The notes under the pieces were generated by a model. The model worked only from the letters and a program-made list of their open reading frames with translations, was not told the origin of the DNA and ran no database searches. A DNA stretch of 62,791 nt, taken from positions 1 through 62,791 of the forward strand of contig READ01000034.1 of NCBI GenBank assembly GCA_004293675.1, given 5' to 3'. The stretch comes from Betaproteobacteria bacterium (lineage in GTDB: Bacteria > Pseudomonadota > Gammaproteobacteria > Burkholderiales > Casimicrobiaceae). Each line of letters starts with the position of its first letter. The first letter of the stretch is position 1. This document shows positions 36,814-47,373 of this stretch, piece by piece. The position numbers and the translations under genes were made by a program.

Positions 36814-38039
36814 TTGATTCAACACTGTGCCAGCTGTGGCGCAACACTCATGTGTCTTGCTTCACCGATGCTACCGGCTGGGGCGACATTGAGAACGCTG
36901 GCATCGTTACGGTGGGCGGCACGATCGCTTGGGTAGGCTCGCTCGCGGCGCTGCCTAACGATTGGATCACCAAGATCACTGCCGAGCACGATGTTGGCGG
37001 CGGCTGTATCACGCCGGCGCTGATCGATTGCCACACGCATTTGGTTTACGGCGGCAACCGAGCTCGCGAGTTTGAGCTGCGTCTACAAGGGGCGAGCTAC
37101 GAGGAAATTGCACGCGCCGGGGGTGGCATTCGTTCAACGGTCGCCGCGACTCGCGCTGCGAGTGACGATGAGTTGCTAAACGGCGCGCTGGGTCGCGCGC
37201 GCTCGCTGATGCGCGAGGGCGTGACCATGATCGAAATCAAATCGGGCTACGGACTCTCGCTGCATGATGAGGCCCGTTGCCTTCGAGTGGCGCGTAGGGT
37301 GGCCGAGCAATTGCCCGTTGCGGTGAGCACCACGTTTCTCGGCGCGCATGCGATTCCACCAGAATTCGATGGCCGCGCCGATGATTACATCGACGCGGTG
37401 TGTCAGTGGTTGCCAACGCTGCACGCTGAGCGCTTGGTTGACGCGGTCGATGTGTTTTGCGAGCGCATTGGATTTAGCGCAGCGCAAACACGTCGCGTTT
37501 TCGAAGCTGCCCGTGCGCTGAGCCTGCCAGTAAAACTGCACGCTGAACAGCTCAGCGATCAGGGCGGCGCCGAGCTCGCCGCATCATTCGGCGCGCTGAG
37601 CTGTGACCATCTGGAATACGTGAGTGAAGCCGGCATCGTTGCGATGTCGCGCGCGAAGGTTGTGGCGACCGTACTCCCGGGCGCGTTCTATTTCTTGCGA
37701 GAGAGGCAGCTGCCGCCGATTGAGTGGTTTCGGAAACACGGCGTAGCTATGGCCTTGGCAACGGATCACAACCCTGGTTCGTCGCCGACCCTATCACCGC
37801 TTTTGATGATGAATATGGCATGTACGTTGTTTCGAATGACGCCCGAAGAGGCGTGGCGCGGATTTACGGTGAACGCGGCGCGCGCTTTGGGTGCCTCAAC
37901 AGAGCGCGGTCAGCTGCGTCAAGGCATGCGCGCCGACTTTGCCGTGTGGAATGCCGATCACCCGCGAGATTTGATCTATCAGTTTGGCCACTCGCCACTC
38001 AGGCAATGGGTGTGTGGAGGGAGCGCATTCGATGACTAA
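36810..38039 (+). CDS. hutI: Imidazolonepropionase
   Basis: Zn/Fe amidohydrolase opening imidazolonepropionate to N-formimino-L-glutamate. It is 409 aa from ATG 36810 (ATGA overlap with hutD). The metal motif DCHTHLVYGGNRAREFELR, then IEIKSGYGLS, the metal His in VKLHAEQLSDQGG, and DHNPGSSPT are all present. Confidence 0.96.
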   Translation: MIDSTLCQLWRNTHVSCFTDATGWGDIENAGIVTVGGTIAWVGSLAALPNDWITKITAEHDVGGGCITPALIDCHTHLVYGGNRAREFELRLQGASYEEIARAGGGIRSTVAATRAASDDELLNGALGRARSLMREGVTMIEIKSGYGLSLHDEARCLRVARRVAEQLPVAVSTTFLGAHAIPPEFDGRADDYIDAVCQWLPTLHAERLVDAVDVFCERIGFSAAQTRRVFEAARALSLPVKLHAEQLSDQGGAELAASFGALSCDHLEYVSEAGIVAMSRAKVVATVLPGAFYFLRERQLPPIEWFRKHGVAMALATDHNPGSSPTLSPLLMMNMACTLFRMTPEEAWRGFTVNAARALGASTERGQLRQGMRADFAVWNADHPRDLIYQFGHSPLRQWVCGGSAFDD

Positions 38040-38838
38040 CTTAACCCATACAGTTCACACTGGCGCCAGCGCGTTAGTTGTTTCTCTGCCGCACGTTGGC
38101 ACTCACATTCCAGCGCCGCTACGAGCCGCCTTCGTGCCCCGAGCGCTTGAGCTTGAGGATACCGATTGGCATTTGCAGCGCCTCTACGATTTCGCTGGGT
38201 CAATGGACGCTACCGTCATTGCCGCGCAGGTGTCTCGTTACGTTATCGATCTCAATCGTCCGCCGGATGATGCGCCGATGTATCCGGGCGCGGCTAACAC
38301 CGAGCTGTGCCCGACCCGATTCTTCAGCGGTGAAAGCTTGTATCGCGACAGCTGCGCTCCCTCTAACACTGAGATCGTCGCGCGCCGGGAAATGTATTGG
38401 CAACCCTATCACGACGCAGTTCGTGCAGCACTTGACCGGGCGAGGGCGGCGCACGGATATGCATTGCTGTGGGATGGCCACAGCATCCGCTCCGAAATAC
38501 CGTGGCTATTCGATGGCAAGTTACCCGATTTGAATGTGGGAACCGCGAGTGAAAAGAGCTGTGATCCGAAACTTCGCTCCGCCATCGTTTCGCAACTGCA
38601 TGCGCAGCAAAGCTTCACCGTGGCCGTGGACGCTCGATTCAAGGGCGGCTACATCACCCGTCATCACGGTCAACCGGAGCGTGGTGTGCACGCTATTCAA
38701 ATGGAAATGTGTCAATCGCTCTACATGCAGGAACATTCGCCTTTCACCTACGACGAGGCTCGTGCAGCACTAGTACAACCACTTCTAAAAGACCTGCTCA
38801 CGACTTGTCTTGATTGGACGCCCAGTGCTAGAACCTGA
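38032..38838 (+). CDS. hutG: N-formylglutamate deformylase (HutG)
   Basis: Hydrolyses N-formylglutamate to glutamate and formate, the last step of the five-step route. It has 268 aa from ATG 38032 and overlaps hutI by 8 bp. The FGase-family motif VSLPHVGTHIP, ELEDTDWHLQRLYDF, VSRYVIDLNRPPDD and LLWDGHSIRSEIP are seen. Together with HutF it shows that histidine is degraded through formylglutamate rather than by direct formiminoglutamase. Confidence 0.94.
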   Translation: MTNLTHTVHTGASALVVSLPHVGTHIPAPLRAAFVPRALELEDTDWHLQRLYDFAGSMDATVIAAQVSRYVIDLNRPPDDAPMYPGAANTELCPTRFFSGESLYRDSCAPSNTEIVARREMYWQPYHDAVRAALDRARAAHGYALLWDGHSIRSEIPWLFDGKLPDLNVGTASEKSCDPKLRSAIVSQLHAQQSFTVAVDARFKGGYITRHHGQPERGVHAIQMEMCQSLYMQEHSPFTYDEARAALVQPLLKDLLTTCLDWTPSART

Positions 38839-38842
38839 AAAG

Positions 38843-40261
38843 ATGATTTGGACGCCACGGGCGTGGCTCACCGACCCCGCTACTCGCGGATGGCGTAGCG
38901 ACGTTTTGCTGAAAATCAACGGGCGTGGTGAGTGGGCGAGCATCGAATCCAATACTCCTCGTGAAGCTGCAGCGGCTCGCGGCGCACAGTGTTTGAACGA
39001 AGCACTGCTGCCTTCGCCGGTCAACACCCACAGTCACGCCTTTCAGCGTGCGTTCGCGGGACTTTCGGAGCGACGCGTCGGTGATCGTGACGATTTCTGG
39101 AGCTGGCGCGATCGTATGTATCAGGTCGCGCTTGCTATTTCGCCCGAACAACTGAAGTCGATTGCCTCGCAGCTCTACGTTGAATTGCTGCGTGGCGGTT
39201 ACACCCACGTGTGCGAATTTCACTATGTGCATCATGATGTGGATGGCTCGCCATTCCATCACCCGTTTGCAATGACTGATGCGCTGATCGATGCAGCGTG
39301 TGAGGTAGGTATTGGGCTTACGGTGTTACCCGTGTTGTACGAACGTGCTGGATTCGCCGCACCAGCGCTGCGTGACGATCAACGTCGATTCGCAACCAAC
39401 GTGGAGTTCGTCATCTCGTTACAGGATTACGTGAACGCTCGCGGGATCGCGAACGAAACACCGCTCAATGCGGGTGTGGCGATTCACTCGCTTCGTGCCG
39501 CAAAGCCCGATTCGATTCGGTCGCTCGCTGAGAGAGTACGCGGACCGATTCATATTCACGTGGCCGAACAAACGGGCGAGATCGATGACTGCTTAGCGAG
39601 CACAGGTCTGCGACCCGTTGAGTGGCTTGCAGCGCAGGGCTTGCTAGATCCGCGTTGGCACTTGGTTCATGCAACGCACGTTACTCAGCAAGAGATACAT
39701 GCCGTTTCGAAAGCGGGCGCAGGCGTTGTTCTGTGCCCTACGACTGAGGCCAACTTGGGGGATGGATTGACTGACGTCGCAGCTTGGTTCGATGCCGGTG
39801 TGGCCAGTTCGATTGGCTCCGATAGTCACGTCAATCGCGATTGGCGAGAGGAGCTTCGTTTGCTCGAATACGGGCAACGATTGCAACGACGGCAGCGCAA
39901 TGTGATCGCAGCACCTCAACAGTTTGACGGCTCGACAGCGGCGCGAGCATTCTCGATGGCCGTTGATGCGGGGGCTGCGGCCGCGGGATTGCTGTGCTGG
40001 GGACTTCGCGTAGGCGCGCGAGCGGATGCGTTGTGCGTCAACCATCACCAGGCGGCGCTCTTGGGTGTGCCCGACAGTCACACGCTAGACGCGTTGGTGT
40101 TTAGCTCGCCCGCAGCGCCGTTTGATGCGGTGATGGTCGCCGGGCGTTGGGTGCTCGGGGCGAACGACGACGCAAGTCGCGCCGGAGTCGTCAGTGGTCA
40201 AGCAAACTCGATCGAACGTGACTTCGCGGCGGCCATGCGTCGCCTCCATCGGTCAAACTGA
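38843..40261 (+). CDS. hutF: Formimidoylglutamate deiminase
   Basis: Amidohydrolase converting N-formiminoglutamate to N-formylglutamate and ammonia. It has 472 aa from ATG 38843, 4 bp after hutG; a GTG at 38825 is an alternative. The metal site is LPSPVNTHSHAFQRAFAGLSERR (HSH motif), with IHIHVAEQTGEIDDCL, the His in WHLVHATHVT, and the Asp in SIGSDSHVNRDW. Last gene of hutCDIGF. Confidence 0.95.
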   Translation: MIWTPRAWLTDPATRGWRSDVLLKINGRGEWASIESNTPREAAAARGAQCLNEALLPSPVNTHSHAFQRAFAGLSERRVGDRDDFWSWRDRMYQVALAISPEQLKSIASQLYVELLRGGYTHVCEFHYVHHDVDGSPFHHPFAMTDALIDAACEVGIGLTVLPVLYERAGFAAPALRDDQRRFATNVEFVISLQDYVNARGIANETPLNAGVAIHSLRAAKPDSIRSLAERVRGPIHIHVAEQTGEIDDCLASTGLRPVEWLAAQGLLDPRWHLVHATHVTQQEIHAVSKAGAGVVLCPTTEANLGDGLTDVAAWFDAGVASSIGSDSHVNRDWREELRLLEYGQRLQRRQRNVIAAPQQFDGSTAARAFSMAVDAGAAAAGLLCWGLRVGARADALCVNHHQAALLGVPDSHTLDALVFSSPAAPFDAVMVAGRWVLGANDDASRAGVVSGQANSIERDFAAAMRRLHRSN

Positions 40262-40289
40262 ACATCCGTTATCAACTTATCTGACGTAG

Positions 40290-40373
40290 GCCTTATAAAT
40301 ATTGGCTTATAGGACGTTATAAAAATTTTTTGAGAAATAACAAAAATATCGTATAAGCCATATTTCAAAAGGA
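40290..40373. repeat. 84-bp paired-dyad element, copy D
   Basis: Dyads GCC-TTATAAATATT-GGC (40290-40306) and GCC-ATATTTCAAAA-GGA (40357-40373) start 67 bp apart. The central TTTTT-G-AGAAA is centred at 40332, the midpoint. It sits in the convergent gap between hutF and metW. Confidence 0.75.
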
Positions 40374-40450
40374 GATCGTCGATAAAGCTAGGACATTTCG
40401 AAAGCGTTCACCTGAGCGCTCTGTGTGATGCGTTCTCAACCGCGTCAACC

Positions 40451-41056
40451 CTATCGCCGAATCTGAAACACCGCTGTTTCGCCTCGAACGTTGGGCAGAA
40501 ACTTGACCGCTTTGCCTCCAGCCAGCACGGCTGTGCGCTCCACGACGATACCCTTTTCCGCACAAAAAGCGTGGAAGTCATCGACCGTTGAAAAGTGCAC
40601 GTTGGGCGTGTCGTACCACTGATACGGCATGCGTTTTGACACCGGCATCCGTCCGCCAACGCCGAGCTGCCAGCGTACCTGCCAATGACCAAAATTAGGC
40701 AAAGTCACAATCGCACTTTTGCCAATTTGCAGCACGTCGTTAATGAGCGCTTCGGTGTGCCGCGTCGCTTGTAGCGTTTGCGACAGGATCACGATGTCAA
40801 AGCTCTTGTTGCCGAAGAAAGCCAAGCCACCTTCGATGTTGCTCTGAATCACGTTGACGCCGTTTTGCATCGCCGCCACGATCGCCGCATCGTCGATTTC
40901 TACGCCGTAACCTCGTGCACCACGCACCTTCGTAAGTCGCGCCAACAGTGCGCCGTCACCACAGCCCAAATCGAGCACCCGAGCGCCTTGCGGCACCCAA
41001 TCGCAAACGACATCGTAATCAGCGCGCTGCGCCGCATTCATCAACTCTGTGCTCAT
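40451..41056 (-). CDS. metW: Methionine biosynthesis protein MetW
   Basis: A 201-aa class I methyltransferase-fold protein that works with MetX. The SAM-binding-like motif [15 protein letters not shown] is at about 27-41, followed by [18 protein letters not shown] and the family segment [18 protein letters not shown]. It overlaps metX by 4 bp. Recent work in other bacteria indicates MetW is needed for acylhomoserine formation by MetX, which fits the coupling. Confidence 0.94.
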   Translation of the reverse strand: MSTELMNAAQRADYDVVCDWVPQGARVLDLGCGDGALLARLTKVRGARGYGVEIDDAAIVAAMQNGVNVIQSNIEGGLAFFGNKSFDIVILSQTLQATRHTEALINDVLQIGKSAIVTLPNFGHWQVRWQLGVGGRMPVSKRMPYQWYDTPNVHFSTVDDFHAFCAEKGIVVERTAVLAGGKAVKFLPNVRGETAVFQIRR

Positions 41057-42192
41057 ACAACGATCCTCGAAAACACGCCACGAAGCAGCTGGTGATACTG
41101 CTCGATGGGCATTAAAAATGAATCGTGACCATCACTCGATTCGATTTCTGCGAAGCTCACGTTTAACCGATTGGCAATGAGCGCGCGGACGATTTCCTTG
41201 GATCGCTTTGGGGAAAAGCGCCAGTCACTGCTAAACGCCGCCACAAAATAGTTGGCTTTGCTCTTCCGGAACGCCGCGCTCAAATCCCCGCCAAACGGTC
41301 GCGCAGGATCGAAGTAATCGAGCGCTTTGGTCATCAGCAGATACGTGTTGGCATCAAAGTAGCCGGCAAATTTATCGCCTTGGTGCCGTAGGTAACTCTC
41401 AACCTCGAACTCGACGTCGAAGCCAAACTGATAGTCGTCACCCGGGTCCCCGGTGAGCTCGCGGCCGAATTTCTCTCCCATGCCGTCGTCTGACAGGTAG
41501 GTCAAATGCCCCAGCATCCGCGAAAGTCTCAGACCTGTTTTCGGTACTGTGTTGTGTTCATAAAAGTGCCCGCCGTGGAATTCCGGATCGGTCATGATTG
41601 CTTGGCGCGCGACTTCGTTAAACCCAATATTCTCCGCTGATAGTTTTGGCGCTGCCGCCACAGCAATCACGTTTCGCACACGCTCTGGGTAATCGATGGA
41701 CCATTGCAGCGCTTGCATGCCGCCGAGCGAACCGCCGATGATGGCAGCGAAGGAATCAATACCTAATCGATCAGCGAGCAGGGCTTGCACGTTCACCCAA
41801 TCGGGTACGGTGACCACCGGGAAGTCACTTCCGAAGGGCTTCTTCGTTTCGGGATTGATCGAGCGCGGCCCCGTGGAGCCATGACAGCCGCCAATGTTGT
41901 TGAGGCCGATCACAAAAAACTTTCGAGTGTCGAGCGGACGCCCAGGCCCCACCAAGTTTTCCCACCAACCCTCTGATTTGAGTTGGTCGCGGTAGTAGCC
42001 CGCCACATGATGATGCCCCGATAAGGCGTGACACACCAACACCGCATTGCTCTTGGCTGCGTTGAGCTGCCCGTAGGTTTCAACCATGAGCTCGAAGTCG
42101 TGCAGCACCGCGCCCGAAGACAGCGGCAACGCCCGATCAAACAATACTTTGGTGGGTGTGACAAACCCGACCGAATCCGAAGGAATATCCAT
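41053..42192 (-). CDS. metX: Homoserine O-acyltransferase (MetX)
   Basis: Alpha/beta-hydrolase acyltransferase making O-acylhomoserine, entry to methionine synthesis. It has 379 aa from ATG 42192; a longer open reading to 42342 crosses the leader terminator and is rejected. Motifs: YETYGQL-like [27 protein letters not shown], nucleophile elbow [15 protein letters not shown], Asp and His in [14 protein letters not shown]. The chain does not reveal whether acetyl or succinyl is used; the MetW-linked group in many proteobacteria uses succinyl. Confidence 0.94.
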   Translation of the reverse strand: MDIPSDSVGFVTPTKVLFDRALPLSSGAVLHDFELMVETYGQLNAAKSNAVLVCHALSGHHHVAGYYRDQLKSEGWWENLVGPGRPLDTRKFFVIGLNNIGGCHGSTGPRSINPETKKPFGSDFPVVTVPDWVNVQALLADRLGIDSFAAIIGGSLGGMQALQWSIDYPERVRNVIAVAAAPKLSAENIGFNEVARQAIMTDPEFHGGHFYEHNTVPKTGLRLSRMLGHLTYLSDDGMGEKFGRELTGDPGDDYQFGFDVEFEVESYLRHQGDKFAGYFDANTYLLMTKALDYFDPARPFGGDLSAAFRKSKANYFVAAFSSDWRFSPKRSKEIVRALIANRLNVSFAEIESSDGHDSFLMPIEQYHQLLRGVFSRIVV

Positions 42193-42420
42193 GGTGACCA
42201 GAAATAAAAAAGCCCGGAGCGACAGGGCTGCGGGCTGGTGTTCTAGTTCGGCTGCGTTTGTATCGAGGCGCGTCAGAGGGATTGACCCGCGTCGCTTTAG
42301 CCGTTTTAGCGGCGGTGAAGGATCAACTCCGTCACTACCCACCTCGCCCGCAAGCTGCTACTTCAAATCGGCGATGGGTGAAGCATAGCTGATTCGCTCG
42401 TGGTGGCAGAATTCCACCCC
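42193..42420 (-). promoter_or_regulatory. metX leader RNA with internal terminator (riboswitch or attenuator candidate)
   Basis: Upstream of metX the minus strand can fold a closed multibranch: a 7-bp closing stem cgaggtg/cgcctcg (one G-T pair) around three hairpins, gtga-c-gga/tcc-t-tcac, gccg-ctaaaa-cggc and ggg-tcaat-ccc. An intrinsic terminator then follows just before the metX ATG. This plan resembles a ligand- or tRNA-sensing leader. I do not recognise it as a known SAM riboswitch class. Confidence 0.45.
42205..42236 (-). terminator. Intrinsic terminator immediately upstream of metX
   Basis: On the minus strand agcccg...cgggct (6 bp, 14-nt loop) is followed by six T, ending about 13-20 bp before the metX ATG. 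There is no gene upstream on this strand within 500 bp for it to terminate, so it most likely acts in the metX leader. Confidence 0.75.
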
Positions 42421-42501
42421 AGCACGTTGGCTGGGGGAACAAGTTGGAGCTAGTCTAAAACACTTCAACGTACCAAAGCTGGGCGCGTGAAGTCTGTTTT
42501 T

Positions 42502-42666
42502 TGATGCAGATGGGCGCAGATTTGACACAGATTGACGCAGATTTTTTGGAGTACCGCTTGGCTGTGCAGTCGGAAAAAGTCAGGTGGGATCTGTACCTTT
42601 CTGGTGACGACCGCGCATAGAAATCTGCGGCCATCCGCGTCAAATCCGCGCTAATCTGCGTCTAGA
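42502..42666. repeat. TCTGCG-periodic inverted element, complete copy
   Basis: The left arm (42502-42548) has 'gcagat' units at 9-13 bp spacing. The right arm (42619-42664) has 'atctgcg/atccgcg' units (aaatctgcggcc, atccgcgtca, aatccgcgct, aatctgcgtc). The core is about 70 bp. The two arms can pair as a long imperfect stem. It lies in the 570-bp gap between metX and the kinase pseudogene, which otherwise holds only the metX leader. Confidence 0.75.
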
Positions 42667-42762
42667 AAAAGACCTCCAGTGGCTGACTCCGGTCGTTTTA
42701 CGGGTAAGGCGACCGACACCAACCTATCTTCTGAGCCTTGTTGCCAATCAAAAAATTAAAAG

Positions 42763-43296
42763 ATGCAAAGAATCGTCATAATTGGTTCCACGGGTTCCGG
42801 CAAATCAACGCTCGCCCGCGCGATTTCTCAAAAGCTCGGCACTCCGCAGATCGAGCTCGATGATTTGCATTGGGCGCCGGGTTGGATTGAGATTCCCGAT
42901 TCTGAGTTTCGAGTGCTCGCTGACGCTGCGACATCAAAGGGCGACTGGGTCGCTTCCGGAAACTATTCGCCCGTTCGTGACATCGTCTGGGGCCGAGCCA
43001 CTACGATTGTGTGGCTCAACTACGCATTTCTGCCCACAGCGTATCGGCTGATTCGCCGAACCATTCGACGCTCTCGCACAGGTTAACCTTGTTGTAACGG
43101 CAATCAGGAAACTTGGGCGCGCCAACTCAGCCGCGATTCGATTTTGCTCTGGTTCGTCAAATCGTGGCCGAAGAATCGTCGCAATTTTCCCGACGCTTTG
43201 GCGCAGTATGCCGAGGGTCGAACGATAGTTGTCCACCGAACCGCCCACGAAACCGAGGCGTGGTTCTCGGCACTCACCGCTAAGCGTTCAGCTTAG
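42763..43296 (+). pseudogene. P-loop nucleotide kinase-like (adenylate kinase/FlaR-type), broken by an in-frame stop
   Basis: Residues 1-107 read IVIIGSTGSGKSTLARAISQKLG (Walker A) and IELDDLHWAPGWIE, the opening of the topology-modulation/adenylate-kinase-like family. Codon 108 is TAA (43084-43086). The same frame then continues CNGNQETWARQLSRDSILLWFVKSW...EAWFSALTAKR to a stop at 43294-43296, exactly the C-terminal half expected. A single G-to-T change (GAA to TAA) would explain it. The total of 177 codons fits the family length. It overlaps the ptsI 3' end by 17 bp on the opposite strand. Confidence 0.82.
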
Positions 43297-45046
43297 CCAG
43301 AATCACACTAATTTTTTCCGGTTCATCCGTGCGTAGTACCTTCGCTGCCGCCGCTTCGCAATCGGCAATGCTCGACGTCAAAATCCGCTGTTTGATCGTA
43401 AGCAATTGTTTCGGATGCATCGAAAAATTGCGCAATCCAAATCCCAGGAGCAGCCGTGTCAGTCGCAATTCGCCGGCCATCTCGCCGCACACGGCGATAG
43501 GTGTATTGGCCTTGATCGAGCTACGAATCGCCATCGCAACGAGCTTCAACACCGCTGGATGCAGCGAATCGTACATATGCGCCACGGCATCGTCAGTTCG
43601 ATCAATAGCCAAGGTGTACTGAATCAAATCATTGGTGCCAATCGACATGAAATCGAGCTGTTCGGCGAAATGCGGCAGCGAAATCACCGCGGCGGGAATC
43701 TCGATCATCGCACCAACGGGCACGCTCTGGTCGAACGCAATTTTCTGCGTTGACAATTCAACTTTCGCGCGCTCGATGAAGGCGAGCGCTTGCCGCACTT
43801 CATGCGAATTGGCGATCATCGGAATCAGAATTCGCACTTTGCCAAACGCACTCGCTCGCAGGATCGCACGCAGCTGCGTCATGAAAAGTTTCGGTTCCGC
43901 CAAGCACAAACGAATCGCCCGCAGACCCAACGCCGGATTTTCACTGGGACGATCGCCCAAGCCCGGCATGCGTTTATCAGCGCCCAAATCAAAGGTGCGA
44001 ATCGTGACGGGTTGGCCTTTCATGCCCTCGGCCACGGTTTTGTAGGCTTCGAATTGTTCGTCTTCGGTCGGTAGATCTTCGCGGTGTAAAAACAAAAACT
44101 CGGAACGGAAAAGGCCGATGCCATCGGCTCCGAATTCAATGCAGCCCTTTAAGTCGTGTGGCAACTCGATGTTGGCGTTTAGATCAACCGTCACGCCGTC
44201 GAGGGTAATCGCGCGGGTCGACACCAATCGCTTGAGCTTTTGCTTTTCAAGAACTTGGGTTTGTTGCTTGAGCTCGTATTCGGCCAGCACATGCGCATCG
44301 GGATTAACGATCACCAAACCACTGTCGCCGTCAACGATCAATAACTCCGCTTCCCGCAACAGAGAGCGCGCGTTATGGAGCGCGACGACGGCCGGAATGC
44401 CTAGCGAACGAGCAACGATAGCGGTGTGTGATGTAGCACCGCCCGCATCGGTCACAAACGCGGCAAACGAGGTTTCCTTGAAGTGAATCACGTCAGCAGG
44501 CGACAGATCGTGCGCCACCAATGCGCTAGCGTGTGCCAAATTTGTAATCGGCAGCGCCGAGGGCTTGCCCATCAGCGCTTTGACGATGCGCTCTACCACC
44601 TGCACCACGTCGTGTGAACGTTCTCGTAGGTAAGCGTCTTCAAACTGTTCGAACTGCTCAACCAGCGTATTCATTTGCTGGGTGACCGCCCATTCGGCGT
44701 TGCAGCGCTGCTCAGCAATGATGCGCTTGGGCTCTTTGGCCAGCTGCGCATCGGTCAAAATCATCCAATGCACATCGAGAAACGCGGTAAAGTCCGCCGG
44801 CGCGTCATCGCCCTTCATTCGCTCATGCAGCGTCTCGAACTCGGTGCGCACGGCAAGAATCGCGTTGTCAAAACGAAGCTGCTCCGCAGCCACCTCGGAT
44901 TCGGCAACGTCGTAGTGCGCCACTTCTAGCGTGGCGTTCGATACGAGCTGCGCCCGTGCGATGGCGATGCCGGGTGCGGCCGCAACACCGTGCAGCACAA
45001 ACGATATTTTGTGCTCGGGCTGAAGAGGTTCGGTGATGGCGTTCAC
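43280..45046 (-). CDS. ptsI: PTS enzyme I (phosphoenolpyruvate-protein phosphotransferase)
   Basis: Transfers phosphate from PEP to HPr. In 588 aa the N-terminal opening is VLHGVAAAPGIAIARAQLV, the active-site His is in DAGGATSHTAIVARSLGIPAVV, and the C-terminal PEP-binding barrel has GIGLFRSEFLF, TIRTFDLGADKRMP and FMSIGTNDLIQYTLAIDR. HPr and EIIA genes are not in the window. It follows tgt by 24 bp on the same strand. No GAF domain, so it is the sugar-type EI rather than PtsP. Confidence 0.95.
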   Translation of the reverse strand: MNAITEPLQPEHKISFVLHGVAAAPGIAIARAQLVSNATLEVAHYDVAESEVAAEQLRFDNAILAVRTEFETLHERMKGDDAPADFTAFLDVHWMILTDAQLAKEPKRIIAEQRCNAEWAVTQQMNTLVEQFEQFEDAYLRERSHDVVQVVERIVKALMGKPSALPITNLAHASALVAHDLSPADVIHFKETSFAAFVTDAGGATSHTAIVARSLGIPAVVALHNARSLLREAELLIVDGDSGLVIVNPDAHVLAEYELKQQTQVLEKQKLKRLVSTRAITLDGVTVDLNANIELPHDLKGCIEFGADGIGLFRSEFLFLHREDLPTEDEQFEAYKTVAEGMKGQPVTIRTFDLGADKRMPGLGDRPSENPALGLRAIRLCLAEPKLFMTQLRAILRASAFGKVRILIPMIANSHEVRQALAFIERAKVELSTQKIAFDQSVPVGAMIEIPAAVISLPHFAEQLDFMSIGTNDLIQYTLAIDRTDDAVAHMYDSLHPAVLKLVAMAIRSSIKANTPIAVCGEMAGELRLTRLLLGFGLRNFSMHPKQLLTIKQRILTSSIADCEAAAAKVLRTDEPEKISVILAKLNA

Positions 45047-45070
45047 AGCGTAGATACTAACCTTTCTTCG

Positions 45071-46195
<1,125 letters not shown>

Positions 46196-46207
46196 TTAAG
46201 GTCGATC

Positions 46208-46289
46208 TGTAGGAGCGGTTCCACCGCGATTGTTCCCCAGAGAGTACTGTTTGGATTGACGCGCAGATCGCGGTGGAACCGCTCCTACA
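46208..46289. repeat. Perfect long hairpin repeat 'tgtaggagcggttccaccgcgat'
   Basis: Arms of 23 bp (46208-46230 and 46267-46289) are exact inverted copies around a 36-bp loop. 'gtaggagcgg' palindromes are known REP-like repeats in pseudomonads and relatives. The downstream arm overlaps the queA stop codon, so the hairpin lies in the queA-tgt message and may affect mRNA stability or coupling. Confidence 0.85.
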
Positions 46290-47337
46290 ACTTGGAGCGT
46301 TCAAGAAGCATGGCATCGCCGTAGCTGAAAAAACGATACTGTTTGTCAATGGCGTGCGCATACACGCGCCGTATGTGATCGAAACCTGCAAACGCTGAGA
46401 CGAGCATCATTAGCGTTGATTTCGGCAAATGAAAATTGGTGATGAGCGCATCGACGACCTTGAATTCGAAACCCGGTGTGATGAAAATCGCTGTCTCGCT
46501 TTCATGCGCGCGCAGTTCGCCCAATTGCTGGAAAACGCCTTCGAGCGTACGAATACTCGTGGTTCCAACGGCGATCACACGGCCGCCACGCGCCTTACAC
46601 GCAGCGATTGCGTCCACGGTAGTTTGCGAAATGGCGTAGCGTTCGCTGTGCATCGTGTGCTCGGCGATATTGTCCGTCTTGACCGGCAAAAATGTACCCG
46701 CCCCAACGTGCAAGGTCACATAGGCCAACTCAACGCCCAGCGCTCGACATGCATCAAGCGTGGCGTTATCAAAGTGCAGCCCCGCCGTGGGAGCGGCCAC
46801 TGCGCCTTCGTTCTTTGCGTAGACGGTTTGATAGCGCTCAGTGTCGCCAGTTTCGGCGGTGCGCTGCATGTAGGGCGGTAGCGGAAGCTCGCCGTTGTCG
46901 CGCATGAGCGTTTCGAAGTCACCCGCGGTTGGATCGAGCAGAGTGACTTGAAAGAAGCGGTCATCGCGCCCGTCCACCACAGCGCGGGCACGCTTTGCGA
47001 TGATGATTTCGGCACCCGGCTTAGGGGCGTGACTGGCGCGAAGCTGCACCAGCGCCGTCATCGGTGTGATCAATCGCTCAATCAAAAGCTCGACCGCGCC
47101 GCCCGTGGCCTTCGTCGCAAACAGCCGCGCCTTGATGACACGTGTATCGTTGAACACCAGTAAATCACCGGTTCGAAGCAGACTCGGCAACTCTGAAAAA
47201 ACTCGATCACTGAGCGTTTCGCTTCGGGCGTCGAGCAAGCGACTGGCGGAACGAGTAGCAAGCGGATGCTGGGCGATGAGCTCGGGTGGCAGCGCGTAAT
47301 CGAAATCGCTGAGGGTGTAGGGCTGGGTGTGGGGCAC
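46285..47337 (-). CDS. queA: S-adenosylmethionine:tRNA ribosyltransferase-isomerase
   Basis: Transfers and isomerises the ribosyl of SAM to preQ1-tRNA, giving epoxyqueuosine. In 350 aa, the family motifs YALPPELIAQHPLATRSASRLL, GDLLVFNDTRVIKARLF, EGAVAAPTAGLHFD, HVGAGTFLPVKTDNI and NFHLPKSTLMMLVSAFAG are all present. It precedes tgt. Confidence 0.96.
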   Translation of the reverse strand: MPHTQPYTLSDFDYALPPELIAQHPLATRSASRLLDARSETLSDRVFSELPSLLRTGDLLVFNDTRVIKARLFATKATGGAVELLIERLITPMTALVQLRASHAPKPGAEIIIAKRARAVVDGRDDRFFQVTLLDPTAGDFETLMRDNGELPLPPYMQRTAETGDTERYQTVYAKNEGAVAAPTAGLHFDNATLDACRALGVELAYVTLHVGAGTFLPVKTDNIAEHTMHSERYAISQTTVDAIAACKARGGRVIAVGTTSIRTLEGVFQQLGELRAHESETAIFITPGFEFKVVDALITNFHLPKSTLMMLVSAFAGFDHIRRVYAHAIDKQYRFFSYGDAMLLERSKL

Positions 47338-47373
47338 TTGACCGGCGCTCCATAGTGAAAATGACCCCGAAGT

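Noticed and set aside
42193-42342. N-terminal extension of MetX to a start at 42342
   Set aside because: It reads through the leader terminator and has no MetX-like sequence; the conserved protein begins at 42192.
42230-42350. tRNA-like gene in the metX leader
   Set aside because: The closing stem is 7 bp with three arms, but no valid T-loop, anticodon stem or acceptor end fits on either strand.
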